DNA from: an uncultured bacterium
GTDB lineage: Bacteria; Methylomirabilota; Methylomirabilia; Rokubacteriales; CSP1-6
Reading direction: 5' to 3'
Assembly (NCBI GenBank): GCA_946479205.1
Contig: CAMLFJ010000134.1
Span: 1 to 7,745, forward strand
Length of the DNA: 7,745 nt
The notes under the pieces are model-generated. The model worked only from the letters and a program-made list of their open reading frames with translations, made no database searches and was not told the DNA's origin. This document shows, piece by piece, positions 1 through 5,437 of the stretch (position 1 is its first letter; every line of letters starts with the position of its first letter). Made by a program: the position numbers and the translations under genes.

Positions 1-1
1 G

Positions 2-19
2 GCAGTGCGAGCAGTGCGA
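2..19. repeat. tandem 9-bp direct repeat
   Basis: The nonamer gcagtgcga occurs twice in a row (2-10 and 11-19). It keeps the possible upstream frame open and would encode AVR-AVR. No further copies are visible in the window, and the left side is cut, so the full repeat number is unknown. Confidence 0.5.
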
Positions 20-124
20 GGTGAGGCCCTCCTGGGGCCGAGCCGAGCGGATAAGAGAAGAGAAGTCCCGGTGGCTACCACCACCCGTAGCGTCGTCTTG
101 ACACTCAACCCCGACGGAGCGTAA
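2..124 (+). other. possible 3' end of an upstream reading frame
   Basis: One frame is open from the left edge to a TAA at 122-124, about 40 codons, ending in the residues RSVVLTLNPDGA. A GTG at 71 with a purine-rich stretch before it (agagaagagaag, 54-65) could instead start a 17-residue leader peptide in the same frame. The stop lies 9 bases before the rpiB start, a spacing typical of genes in one operon. Against it, third codon positions in the first half are much less G/C-biased than in the genes that follow, and I recognise no family. An open run of this length is not rare in GC-rich DNA. It could be a gene tail, a leader peptide or chance. Confidence 0.25.
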
Positions 125-127
125 GGT
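98..127 (+). promoter_or_regulatory. possible promoter before rpiB
   Basis: A perfect TTGACA lies at 98-103. The best -10 candidate at 18 bases spacing is TAAGGT (122-127), only 3 of 6 matches. If used, transcription would start near the rpiB GTG at 134, giving an almost leaderless mRNA. The weak -10 and the open upstream frame across the site keep this tentative. Confidence 0.25.
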
Positions 128-135
128 TGCTCCGT
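114..135 (+). promoter_or_regulatory. hairpin enclosing the rpiB translation start
   Basis: ACGGAGC (114-120) and GCTCCGT (129-135) form a perfect 7-bp stem with an 8-base loop (121-128). The loop holds the Shine-Dalgarno-like AAGG (123-126), and the 3' arm contains the first two bases of the rpiB GTG. The TAA ending the possible upstream frame is also in the loop, so a ribosome reading that frame would open the stem. This is the geometry of translational coupling. The pairing is seen in the sequence; its role is inferred. Confidence 0.45.
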
Positions 136-598
136 GGTTTCCACCATTGCGCTCGGAGCCGACCACGCCGGGTATGAGCTAAAGGAAGCCCTCAAGGGCT
201 GGCTCATAAATCACGGCCTCCACGTTCTCGACCTCGGCACCCACTCCACCGAGTCGGTGGACTACCCCGACTACGCGGCCCTGGTCGGCGAATCCGTGGC
301 CGACCACAAGGTGGAGCGCGGCCTGCTGGTCTGCGGCACCGGCATCGGCATGGCGATCGCGGCCAACAAGGTCCCCGGGATCCGCGCGGCCCTGTGCGCG
401 GATCTCTACACCGCGCGGATGAGCCGCGAGCACAACGACGCCAACGTGCTGGTGCTGGGCGGCCGCCTGATGGGCGCGGACATGGCCGCGGACATCCTTC
501 GGGCGTGGCTCGAGACCGAGTTCGCGGGCGGCCGTCACGCGCGCCGGGTGGAGAAGATCGCCGACATCGAGCGGCGGCATCCGGAGGGCCGGCCGTGA
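134..598 (+). CDS. rpiB: ribose-5-phosphate isomerase B
   Basis: Cytosolic enzyme of the non-oxidative pentose phosphate pathway that interconverts ribose 5-phosphate and ribulose 5-phosphate. The 154-residue product has the usual length of the RpiB/LacAB family. Recognisable motifs are GADHAGY (residues 8-14), DYPDYA (43-48), CGTGIGM (67-73) with the catalytic cysteine at Cys67, [10 protein letters not shown] (78-87), and the [12 protein letters not shown] stretch (100-111) with its conserved His and Asn. The GTG start at 134 is chosen because the family's beta strand begins at residue 4 and AAGG lies 7 bases upstream. The stop (596-598) overlaps the glyA start in a GTGA, so glyA is probably translationally coupled. 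This is the RpiB type, unrelated in fold to RpiA. It heads a cluster feeding pentose, one-carbon and nucleotide metabolism. Confidence 0.95.
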   Translation: MVSTIALGADHAGYELKEALKGWLINHGLHVLDLGTHSTESVDYPDYAALVGESVADHKVERGLLVCGTGIGMAIAANKVPGIRAALCADLYTARMSREHNDANVLVLGGRLMGADMAADILRAWLETEFAGGRHARRVEKIADIERRHPEGRP

Positions 599-1842
599 GC
601 CGCCTCGAGCAGGTGGATCCCGAGATCGCCAAGGCGATCCGGGCCGAGACCGAGCGCCAGTCCCGCAACCTCGAGCTGATCGCGTCCGAGAACTTCGTCT
701 CCGAGGCGGTGCTGGAGGCGGTGGGCTCGGTGATGACGAACAAGTACGCCGAGGGCTACCCGGGCAAGCGCTACTACGGTGGCTGCGAGATCGTGGACAT
801 CGCCGAGGATCTGGCGATCTCCCGCGCCAAGGAGCTCTTCGGGGCGGAGCACGTGAACGTGCAGCCGCACTCGGGATCCCAGGCCAACATGGCGGTCTAC
901 TTCGCCCTGCTCAAGCCGGGAGACACCGTGCTGGGCCCCAACCTGGCGCACGGCGGGCATCTCACCGCGGGCAGCCCGATGAACTTCTCGGGCCGCTTCT
1001 ACAACATCGTCCCCTACGGCGTCACCAAGGACACCGAGCGCATCGACCTGGACCAGGTGCGCGACATGGCCCGCACGCACCGCCCGAAGCTCATCATCGC
1101 GGGCGGTTCCGCGTTCCCGCGCGCCATCGAGTTCAAGCCGTTCCGCGAGATCGCGGACGAGGTCGGCGCCAAGCTCATGGCTGACATCGCCCACCCGGCG
1201 GGCCTGGTGGCGGCGGGGCTCCATCCCTCGCCGGTTCCGTTCGCCGACTTCGTCACCACGACCACCCACAAGACCCTGCGCGGGCCGCGGGGCGGCATGG
1301 TGATGTGCCGCGGTCAGTACGCGAAGGATCTCGATCGCACCGTGCTGCCCGGCATCCAGGGCGGGCCCCTCATGCACGTGATCGCGGCCAAGGCGGTGGC
1401 CTTCCGCGAGGCCCAGACGCAGGAATGGCGCGCGTACCAGGCGCAGATCGTGAAGAACGCCAAGGCGTTCGCGGAGGCGATGCTCGCGCGCGGCTTCCGG
1501 CTGGTCTCGGGCGGCACCGACACGCACCTGATCCTGGTGGACCTCACCTCCCGCAGCGTCACCGGCAAGGACGCGCAGGAGGCGCTCGATCGCGCCTGGA
1601 TCACCGTCAACAAGAACGGCATTCCCTTCGACACCAAGGGCCCGATGGTCACGAGCGGGATTCGCATCGGGACGCCCGCGGTGACCACCCGCGGCATGAA
1701 GGAGCCCGAGATGGCCCGGATCGCGGAGCTGATCGACCGCGTGCTCTCCCGTCCGGGAGACGGCGGGGTGGAGGCGACGGTGCGGGGCCAGGTCCAGGAG
1801 CTGACCTCCCAGTTCCCGCTCTACCCGGAGCGCCTGAAGTGA
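595..1842 (+). CDS. glyA: serine hydroxymethyltransferase
   Basis: PLP enzyme that transfers the serine hydroxymethyl group to tetrahydrofolate, giving glycine and 5,10-methylene-THF; cytosolic, fold-type I homodimer or tetramer. The product is 415 residues, the normal bacterial length. Visible motifs are [10 protein letters not shown] (25-34), [16 protein letters not shown] (48-63), the SGSQAN phosphate-binding segment (93-98), HGGHLT (119-124) with the PLP-stacking His122, D197 and H200 in DIAHPAGL, the Schiff-base lysine K226 in [13 protein letters not shown], and SGIRIGTPA near the C-terminus with the substrate-carboxylate Arg. The GTG at 595 overlaps the rpiB stop and follows GGAGGG (583-588). 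The 482-residue frame that can be opened from 394 is rpiB in another frame and was discarded. One oddity is HGGHLTAG where E. coli has HGGHLTHG, so residue 125 is Ala instead of His. Confidence 0.97.
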   Translation: MSRLEQVDPEIAKAIRAETERQSRNLELIASENFVSEAVLEAVGSVMTNKYAEGYPGKRYYGGCEIVDIAEDLAISRAKELFGAEHVNVQPHSGSQANMAVYFALLKPGDTVLGPNLAHGGHLTAGSPMNFSGRFYNIVPYGVTKDTERIDLDQVRDMARTHRPKLIIAGGSAFPRAIEFKPFREIADEVGAKLMADIAHPAGLVAAGLHPSPVPFADFVTTTTHKTLRGPRGGMVMCRGQYAKDLDRTVLPGIQGGPLMHVIAAKAVAFREAQTQEWRAYQAQIVKNAKAFAEAMLARGFRLVSGGTDTHLILVDLTSRSVTGKDAQEALDRAWITVNKNGIPFDTKGPMVTSGIRIGTPAVTTRGMKEPEMARIAELIDRVLSRPGDGGVEATVRGQVQELTSQFPLYPERLK

Positions 1843-2342
1843 AGTGCCCGTTCTGCGGCCACACCGAGGACCGCGTGGTGGACTCGCGGGTGGGCCGGGA
1901 CGGGGAGTTCATCCGCCGGCGCCGCGCCTGCCTCAAGTGCAACCGCCGCTACACGACCTACGAGTACATCGAGGACGTGCTGCCCCACGTGGTCAAGCGC
2001 GACGGCCGCCGCGAGCCCTTCGACCGCCAGAAGCTGCGCGGCTCGATCCTCAAGTCCTGCGAGAAGCGCTCGGTGGGGGTGCAGGCGGTGGACGACGTGG
2101 TCGCCGACATCGAGGCCAAGCTGCACGACCGCGCCGAGAAGGAGATCACCAGCCTCGAGCTCGGTGAGATCGTGATGGAGCATCTCCAGAAGCTGGACCA
2201 GGTGGCCTACGTGCGGTTCGCCTCGGTGTACCGCCAGTTCAAGGACATCTCCCAGTTCATGGACGAGGTGAAGCACCTCATCAAGGACGACAAGCCGGCG
2301 AAGGTCGCCCCCGGCAAGCCGAAGGCCACGGCCAAGCGGTAG
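1839..2342 (+). CDS. nrdR: transcriptional repressor NrdR
   Basis: Zinc-ribbon/ATP-cone regulator that senses ATP/dATP and represses ribonucleotide reductase genes by binding NrdR boxes. The product has 167 residues. An N-terminal zinc ribbon has its four cysteines at 3, 6, 31 and 34 (CPFC...CLKC) and includes [15 protein letters not shown]. The ATP-cone follows from about residue 46 ([15 protein letters not shown]) to about 136, including [16 protein letters not shown] basic Lys/Pro/Ala-rich tail after about 150 lengthens it slightly over the usual 150-160 residues. The GTG start at 1839 overlaps the glyA stop (GTGA), with GGAG at 1827-1830 upstream; MKCPFCG is the canonical N-terminus. No NrdR box was found here, so its targets are presumably elsewhere. 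It is the last gene of the rpiB operon. Confidence 0.96.
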   Translation: MKCPFCGHTEDRVVDSRVGRDGEFIRRRRACLKCNRRYTTYEYIEDVLPHVVKRDGRREPFDRQKLRGSILKSCEKRSVGVQAVDDVVADIEAKLHDRAEKEITSLELGEIVMEHLQKLDQVAYVRFASVYRQFKDISQFMDEVKHLIKDDKPAKVAPGKPKATAKR

Positions 2343-2349
2343 ACCACCC

Positions 2350-2390
2350 CCTCACCCTGCCCTCTCCCCTGAGGGGAGAGGGGGATGAGG
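2350..2390. terminator. REP-like palindrome between convergent genes
   Basis: CCCTCTCCCC (2360-2369) pairs perfectly with GGGGAGAGGG (2373-2382) around a TGA loop. An outer CCTCA/TGAGG pair (2350-2354, 2386-2390) extends it with a small internal asymmetry. It begins 8 bases after the nrdR stop and could terminate that operon, and the EamA transcript from the other side. No T-tract follows on either side. The CCTCACCC...CCTCTCCCC...GGGGAGAGG pattern matches a palindrome dispersed in many GC-rich proteobacterial-type genomes, so it may be a REP-type repeat used as a bidirectional terminator. Confidence 0.6.
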
Positions 2391-3272
2391 AGGGACGGCT
2401 CTTGTAGTCGTCAGCGCGACGCCCGCGATCACGCCGCAGGCGCCGATCCAGTGGTACCAGCGGATCGGCTCGCCCACCACCAGCCAGGACAGCCCCAGCA
2501 CCATGAACGGGATGAGGTTCGTGAACACCGCGGCCCGTCCCGGCCCCACCGTCCGCACCGCCTGGTAGAAAGCGAGGTGCGCGGGGGTGCCGAGCAGGGA
2601 GCTGTAGAGCACGACCACGACCGCGATCCCCGAGGCCCCCGCGAAGCTCCGCCACGGCCGCTCCACCAGCGCGAGCGGGAGCAGCAGCCCCGCCGCCACC
2701 ACGTGCGCGCCCGCCAGCATCTGCAGCGGCGAGAAGGTGGAGCGGTTGGCGCGGCTGTAGAGCGTGTAGGTCACCCAGAGCATCTGGGAGACCAGGATGA
2801 TCACGTCACCCCGGTTGGCCGACAGCGTCCGCAAGACCTCGAACGACCCGCGCGCGATCGTGAGGACGACCGCGGCCATCGTGAGGGCGATCCCGACCAG
2901 GTTGAGGGTCGAGAGGCGCTCGCGCAGCATCGCGGAGGCCGCGAGGGCCACCACCACCGGGGCCGCCGCCCCGAGGATCCCCGCGTTGGCGGGAGTCGTG
3001 AACATCATCCCGGTGTACCAGAGCACCGAGTTGCCCACGAAGCCGCTGACCCCGAGCACGATCACCGCGGTGAGATCGCGGCGCGCGAGAGGCGGCAGCG
3101 GGCCCTCGAGCACGCGCGTGGTGAGCACGAGCAGGGGCGCGGCGATCAGCGCGCGCAGCGCCGCGAGCGTCATCGGACCGAGCTCGGAGAGGCCGAGCTT
3201 GGCGAGGGGGAAGTTGCCGGCCCAGATGAGGGCCACGACCAACACGAGGAGGTACGCGTCGCGATGGGTCAC
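2352..3272 (-). CDS. EamA-family (drug/metabolite superfamily) transporter
   Basis: Integral membrane permease of the DMT superfamily, likely an exporter of a small metabolite or amino acid; the substrate cannot be read from sequence. The 306 residues show two tandem EamA repeats (about 8-140 and 150-290), consistent with ten membrane helices. The first begins AYLLVLVVALIWAGNFPLAK, a typical EamA opening with its WAGNFPLAK signature. The second contains GTPAHLAFYQAVRTVGPGRAA and FTNLIPFMVLGLSWLVVGE, the usual end of the family. The GTG start (3272-3270) is the only start before the first helix, and its Shine-Dalgarno is poor (AGGGC at about 14 bases, inside a hairpin arm). The last 15 residues (from A292) are encoded by the palindrome at 2350-2390 and look like an acquired tail. 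It lies downstream of the lysine-rich peptide on the same strand and may share its promoter. Confidence 0.9.
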   Translation of the reverse strand: MTHRDAYLLVLVVALIWAGNFPLAKLGLSELGPMTLAALRALIAAPLLVLTTRVLEGPLPPLARRDLTAVIVLGVSGFVGNSVLWYTGMMFTTPANAGILGAAAPVVVALAASAMLRERLSTLNLVGIALTMAAVVLTIARGSFEVLRTLSANRGDVIILVSQMLWVTYTLYSRANRSTFSPLQMLAGAHVVAAGLLLPLALVERPWRSFAGASGIAVVVVLYSSLLGTPAHLAFYQAVRTVGPGRAAVFTNLIPFMVLGLSWLVVGEPIRWYHWIGACGVIAGVALTTTRAVPPHPPLPSGERAG

Positions 3273-3284
3273 GTGAGATGGAAC

Positions 3285-3313
3285 GGCCCTGCCGGGATGG
3301 GGCCGACAGGGCC
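3285..3313 (-). terminator. strong hairpin in the EamA 5' leader
   Basis: GGCCCTGCCGG (3285-3295) and CCGACAGGGCC (3303-3313) form an 11-bp stem with a 7-base loop. The single mismatch on the + strand becomes a G-U pair in the - strand transcript, which favours function in that direction. It lies 12 bases before the EamA start and traps the only SD-like sequence. The downstream transcript reads GTTCCATCTC, not a clean U-run, so it could be an attenuator, a translation block or a stability element. Confidence 0.45.
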
Positions 3314-3315
3314 GA

Positions 3316-3331
3316 GCGCCACGAGTGGCGC
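3316..3331 (-). terminator. hairpin directly after the lysine-rich peptide
   Basis: GCGCCAC (3316-3322) pairs with GTGGCGC (3325-3331), forming six or seven base pairs with a four- or two-base loop. It starts one base after the peptide stop codon on the - strand, so a ribosome at that stop would cover it. Two bases separate it from the next hairpin. No U-tract follows. Confidence 0.4.
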
Positions 3332-3332
3332 C

Positions 3333-3377
3333 TTACTTCTTCTTTTTCTTCTTCGCGGCCTTCTTCTTCGCCATCAT
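3333..3377 (-). CDS. lysine-rich microprotein or leader peptide
   Basis: A 14-codon frame encodes MMAKKKAAKKKKKK and ends in TAA (3335-3333). Nine of the fourteen residues are lysine, eight of them AAG. Support for translation is good for something so short: GGAGG (complement of 3386-3390) lies 8 bases upstream of the first ATG, and a promoter with TTGACA, a 17-base gap and TAGAGT lies about 50-75 bases upstream. A second ATG at 3374 gives MAKKKAAKKKKKK. Short Lys/Ala-rich basic proteins are common in several bacterial phyla, so it may be a free-standing nucleic-acid-binding microprotein. Two hairpins and a transporter gene follow on the same strand, so a lysine-sensing leader peptide is an alternative. 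No signal peptide or membrane segment is present. The function is unknown. Confidence 0.5.
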   Translation of the reverse strand: MMAKKKAAKKKKKK

Positions 3378-3421
3378 GTCACCCCCCTCCCGATCCCCGC
3401 GCGTCAGCGGTCGATCTGTCC

Positions 3422-3440
3422 GGACTCTAGGGGAGGGTCC
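3422..3440. promoter_or_regulatory. inverted repeat over the -10 box (possible operator)
   Basis: GGACTCT (3422-3428) and AGGGTCC (3434-3440) are inverted copies with one mismatch around a 5-base centre. The repeat covers the -10 hexamer and part of the spacer of the promoter at 3424-3452, a position where a dimeric repressor would block polymerase. No regulator family is recognised from it. Confidence 0.3.
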
Positions 3441-3452
3441 AGGGGGTGTCAA
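3424..3452 (-). promoter_or_regulatory. sigma70-type promoter
   Basis: On the - strand there is a perfect TTGACA (3452-3447), a 17-base spacer, then TAGAGT (3429-3424; 4 of 6 to TATAAT). Transcription would start near 3417 and give a leader of about 40 bases to the lysine-rich peptide ATG at 3377. It is the best promoter match in the window and probably also serves the EamA gene. Confidence 0.65.
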
Positions 3453-3486
3453 GGACAAAATACCGGATAGAGGGGTGATCACGTCT

Positions 3487-3512
3487 CGCAGCCCCCATAT
3501 CTAGGGGGCGCG
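3487..3512 (-). terminator. hairpin after the phosphoribosyltransferase gene
   Basis: GCCCCC (3491-3496) pairs with GGGGGC (3504-3509) around ATATCTA. Three further pairs (3487-3489 with 3510-3512) form across one bulged A. It begins 5 bases beyond the TAG of the - strand phosphoribosyltransferase gene. There is no T-run directly after it; a TATTTTG lies about 20 bases further. It is a likely 3' end or stability hairpin, and would also insulate the promoter at 3424-3452 from read-through. Confidence 0.45.
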
Positions 3513-3517
3513 ACGAG

Positions 3518-4252
3518 CTAGGTCTTCTCGTGCGCGGAGGACGGCTTGCGATGCTCGCGGCGCTTCACGTACTCCTGGTTGAGCGCCACGCCCTTCTTGC
3601 AGAGCGGACAGTTCTCGATGGCGTAGGTGGGGAAGTCGCGGCTCACGAGGCTGAAGATCTCCTTGCCGTCGATCACCGACTTCTTGGTGCGGCGCCACAG
3701 CGCGCCGATGCCGATGACCTGGCCGCCCAGGTCCTCCACGAGCTGGGAGAGCAGCCGCACGGTGGTTCCGGAGCTCACCAGGTCCTCGACGATCAGCACC
3801 TTGGTGCCGGCGCGGATGAAGCGCTGGAACTCGACGGGCAGGGTCACCCGGCGCTTGCCCCCGCTGACCCCCTTCGTGCCGTAGGCCAGGGTGGGCCGCG
3901 AGGGGTGGGCGCGGGCCACGCAGTGCGACAGGATCAGGGCGCCGGGTCCGGTGGAGAGCACGACGTCGATGGGCCACTGCGCGAAGTGCTTGGCGATGAC
4001 CGCTCCGAGCCCCTCGGTGAAGGAGGCCTCGGTGGTGACCAGGGTCTTCTCGATGTACTCGCTGGTGTGGTGGCCCGACGGCAGCAGGACGTGATCGTTG
4101 GCGTGGTAGGCGCCGGTGCGCTTGAGGATCTCGAGGTGGATCTTCTCCCGTACCTCGGCGTCCATCTGGCTGTCGGATTGTCGCGGCGGCGGGGCCATCA
4201 GTCGTTCAAGGATGACGGTCGGCGCGCGGCGTGTCAACTCGAAAGTGGGCAT
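3518..4252 (-). CDS. PyrE-like phosphoribosyltransferase, substrate uncertain
   Basis: Type I phosphoribosyltransferase, probably cytosolic, using PRPP. In the 244-residue form the PRPP-binding loop VLIVEDLVSSGTTV is at 152-165. The N-terminal domain reads NDHVLLPSGHHTSEYIEKTLV (52-72), aligning with the LLSSGRHS...Y..K stretch of orotate phosphoribosyltransferases. The C-terminal CPLCKKG resembles the CPLC(K/R)xG end of long PyrE proteins, and could bind metal. Differences from PyrE are SGHHT instead of SGRHS, and a loop YGTKGVSGGKRRVTLPVEF (124-142) without the usual RKxxKxHG or AEKExG pattern. It may therefore be a PyrE paralogue for another base. The ATG at 4252 was chosen for its GGAAGGA Shine-Dalgarno. 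ATGs at 4198 and 4165 are real alternatives, because the first 18 codons use several codons rare here (TTG, ACA, CTT, GAA, CGA) and contain a TTGACA box. Confidence 0.82.
   Translation of the reverse strand: MPTFELTRRAPTVILERLMAPPPRQSDSQMDAEVREKIHLEILKRTGAYHANDHVLLPSGHHTSEYIEKTLVTTEASFTEGLGAVIAKHFAQWPIDVVLSTGPGALILSHCVARAHPSRPTLAYGTKGVSGGKRRVTLPVEFQRFIRAGTKVLIVEDLVSSGTTVRLLSQLVEDLGGQVIGIGALWRRTKKSVIDGKEIFSLVSRDFPTYAIENCPLCKKGVALNQEYVKRREHRKPSSAHEKT
4209..4237 (-). promoter_or_regulatory. possible promoter inside the phosphoribosyltransferase 5' end
   Basis: On the - strand a perfect TTGACA (4237-4232) is followed after 17 bases by CATCCT (4214-4209; 3 of 6). A transcript from about 4202 would lack the ATG at 4252 and start translation at 4198 with almost no leader, or at 4165. 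The -10 is weak, so this is tentative. Confidence 0.35.
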
Positions 4253-4260
4253 GCTATCCT
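4252..4260 (+). promoter_or_regulatory. extended -10 for leaderless tsaB
   Basis: TGCTATCCT reads as an extended -10 (TG, one base, then TATCCT with 4 of 6 matches). The tsaB ATG follows after 7 bases, which places the expected transcription start at or next to the ATG itself. No Shine-Dalgarno is visible before tsaB and no -35 match is present, both consistent with a leaderless extended -10 promoter. Confidence 0.45.
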
Positions 4261-4267
4261 TCCGCGC

Positions 4268-4951
4268 ATGAGGCTCCTGGCGCTCGAGACCGCCACGCTC
4301 GCGGGCGGGGCCGCGCTGCTCGACGACGGCCGTCTCATCGGCGAGAGCCGGCTCAACATCGCCCTCACGCATTCCGAGCGGCTCATGGCGGTGGTGGACC
4401 GCCTGCTCCAGGACTGCGCGTGGGACGCGACGAGCCTGGACGCGCTCGCGGTGTCCATCGGGCCGGGCTCGTTCACCGGCCTGCGGGTCGGCGCGGCCAC
4501 CGCCAAGGGACTGGCGCTGGCCCTCGAGATCGAGGTGGCTCCGGTGCCCACGCTGGACGCGCTCGCCGCCACGCTGCCCTTCGCGGACGCGCCGGTCTGC
4601 GCGATCCTCGCCGCGCGCCGCGACGAGGTCTACTGCTCGCTCTACCGCTGGACCGGTGGGGCGATGGCGCGGGAGTGGGACTACCTGGCCCTGCCGCCCG
4701 CGGAGGCGGCGGCGCGCCTCGAGGCGCCGGTGATCGTGCTGGGCGACGGGGTCGCGGCCTGCCGGCCGCACCTGGGCCGGCTCGGCGCGGGCCTGCGCGA
4801 GGCCGACCCGGTCCACTCCCTGCCGTCGCCCGCGGTGGTGGGCGCGCTGGGGCACGCGATCCTCGCGGCGGGCGGCGGCATCCCGGCCGAGCGGCTCGCG
4901 CCCCTCTACCTGCGGCCCTCCGAGGCCGAGCTCCGGGCCCGGCATGCGTGA
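4268..4951 (+). CDS. tsaB: tRNA t6A biosynthesis protein TsaB
   Basis: Partner of TsaD, TsaE and TsaC in making N6-threonylcarbamoyladenosine at position 37 of ANN-decoding tRNAs. TsaB is an ASKHA-fold scaffold that dimerises with TsaD. The 227-residue product is of family length. It opens MRLLALETAT with the strand-turn of the ASKHA fold. It has LTHSERLMAVVDRLL (33-47), the signature IGPGSFTGLRVG (64-75), ILAARRDEVYCSLY, and ends with APLYLRPSEAELRARHA, the PxYLRP motif typical of TsaB. The ATG at 4268 is fixed by this N-terminus. The gene is divergent from the phosphoribosyltransferase and overlaps rimI by 8 bases. TsaB next to RimI is a widespread arrangement, and in some bacteria the two are fused. 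Confidence 0.95.
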   Translation: MRLLALETATLAGGAALLDDGRLIGESRLNIALTHSERLMAVVDRLLQDCAWDATSLDALAVSIGPGSFTGLRVGAATAKGLALALEIEVAPVPTLDALAATLPFADAPVCAILAARRDEVYCSLYRWTGGAMAREWDYLALPPAEAAARLEAPVIVLGDGVAACRPHLGRLGAGLREADPVHSLPSPAVVGALGHAILAAGGGIPAERLAPLYLRPSEAELRARHA

Positions 4952-5420
4952 GGCGCCGCCCGCGGACGTGACCCTCGAGCCGATGACGCTCGAGGACCTG
5001 GACGACGTGCTCGTCATCGAGCGCGCGTCCTTCCAGACTCCGTGGTCCCGCGGCGCGTTCCGCTACGAGCTCACCCAGAACCGCGTCGCGAAATGCTCGG
5101 TGGTGCGCTGGCACGGCCGGCTCGTCGGCTACCTCTGTCTCTGGGAGATCGGCCACGAGATCCACGTGACCAACCTGGCCACGCACCCCGACGTCCGCCG
5201 CCACGGCCTCGCGCGCGCGCTGCTGAGCGCGGTGCTCGACGACGCCCGCGAGCGCGCGGTGACCCTGGCCTTCCTCGAGGTGCGTCCCACCAACGCGGAG
5301 GCCCTCGCCCTCTACGAGAGCTTCGGCTTCCGGGTCATCGGCCGGCGCAAGGGGTACTACTTCGACACCGGCGAGGACGCCCTGGTGATGGAGGCCCGCC
5401 TGAGCGGGGAGGTGCTCTGA
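4944..5420 (+). CDS. rimI: ribosomal protein S18-alanine N-acetyltransferase
   Basis: GNAT-family enzyme that transfers acetyl from acetyl-CoA to protein N-termini, classically Ala1 of ribosomal protein S18. The 158 residues cover the whole fold. The N-terminal substrate-binding part carries ASFQTPWSRGAFRYEL (28-43), with the PWS signature of RimI. The acetyl-CoA pyrophosphate loop is HPDVRRHGLA (81-90). The catalytic region FLEVRPTNAEALALYESFGF (110-129) contains Glu112 and Tyr124, matching the general base Glu103 and acid Tyr115 of E. coli RimI. The end is KGYYFDTGEDALVMEARL. The ATG at 4944 lies 8 bases inside tsaB, so translation is probably coupled; the Shine-Dalgarno is weak. Its true substrate could be broader than S18. 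Confidence 0.92.
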   Translation: MREAPPADVTLEPMTLEDLDDVLVIERASFQTPWSRGAFRYELTQNRVAKCSVVRWHGRLVGYLCLWEIGHEIHVTNLATHPDVRRHGLARALLSAVLDDARERAVTLAFLEVRPTNAEALALYESFGFRVIGRRKGYYFDTGEDALVMEARLSGEVL

Positions 5421-5437
5421 CCGACCTCGTCCGCCGG

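Noticed and set aside
25..39. GGCCC/GGGCC hairpin near the left edge
   Set aside because: A 5-bp stem without a T-run is expected often in such GC-rich DNA.
394..594. N-terminal extension of the glyA frame into rpiB
   Set aside because: The extension is rpiB in another frame. Family length and the SD support GTG 595.
535..1527. 330-codon - strand frame opposite glyA
   Set aside because: It lies fully inside glyA, has low-complexity composition and no family motif. It is a typical GC-rich shadow.
1305..1838. N-terminal extension of the nrdR frame into glyA
   Set aside because: NrdR starts with the zinc ribbon MKCPFC at 1839. The extension is an Arg-rich out-of-frame reading of glyA.
2385..3470. 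361-codon open frame on the + strand opposite the EamA gene
   Set aside because: It is an antisense shadow full of Arg, His, Gln and Glu, with no recognisable motif. The - strand frame has a clear ten-helix transporter.
3476..3483. GTGATCAC palindrome upstream of the - strand promoter
   Set aside because: An 8-bp palindrome alone is too short and unsupported to call an operator.
5042..5416. Upstream extension of the meaB frame through rimI
   Set aside because: It is rimI read in another frame, with no plausible start near the MeaB domain other than CTG 5417.
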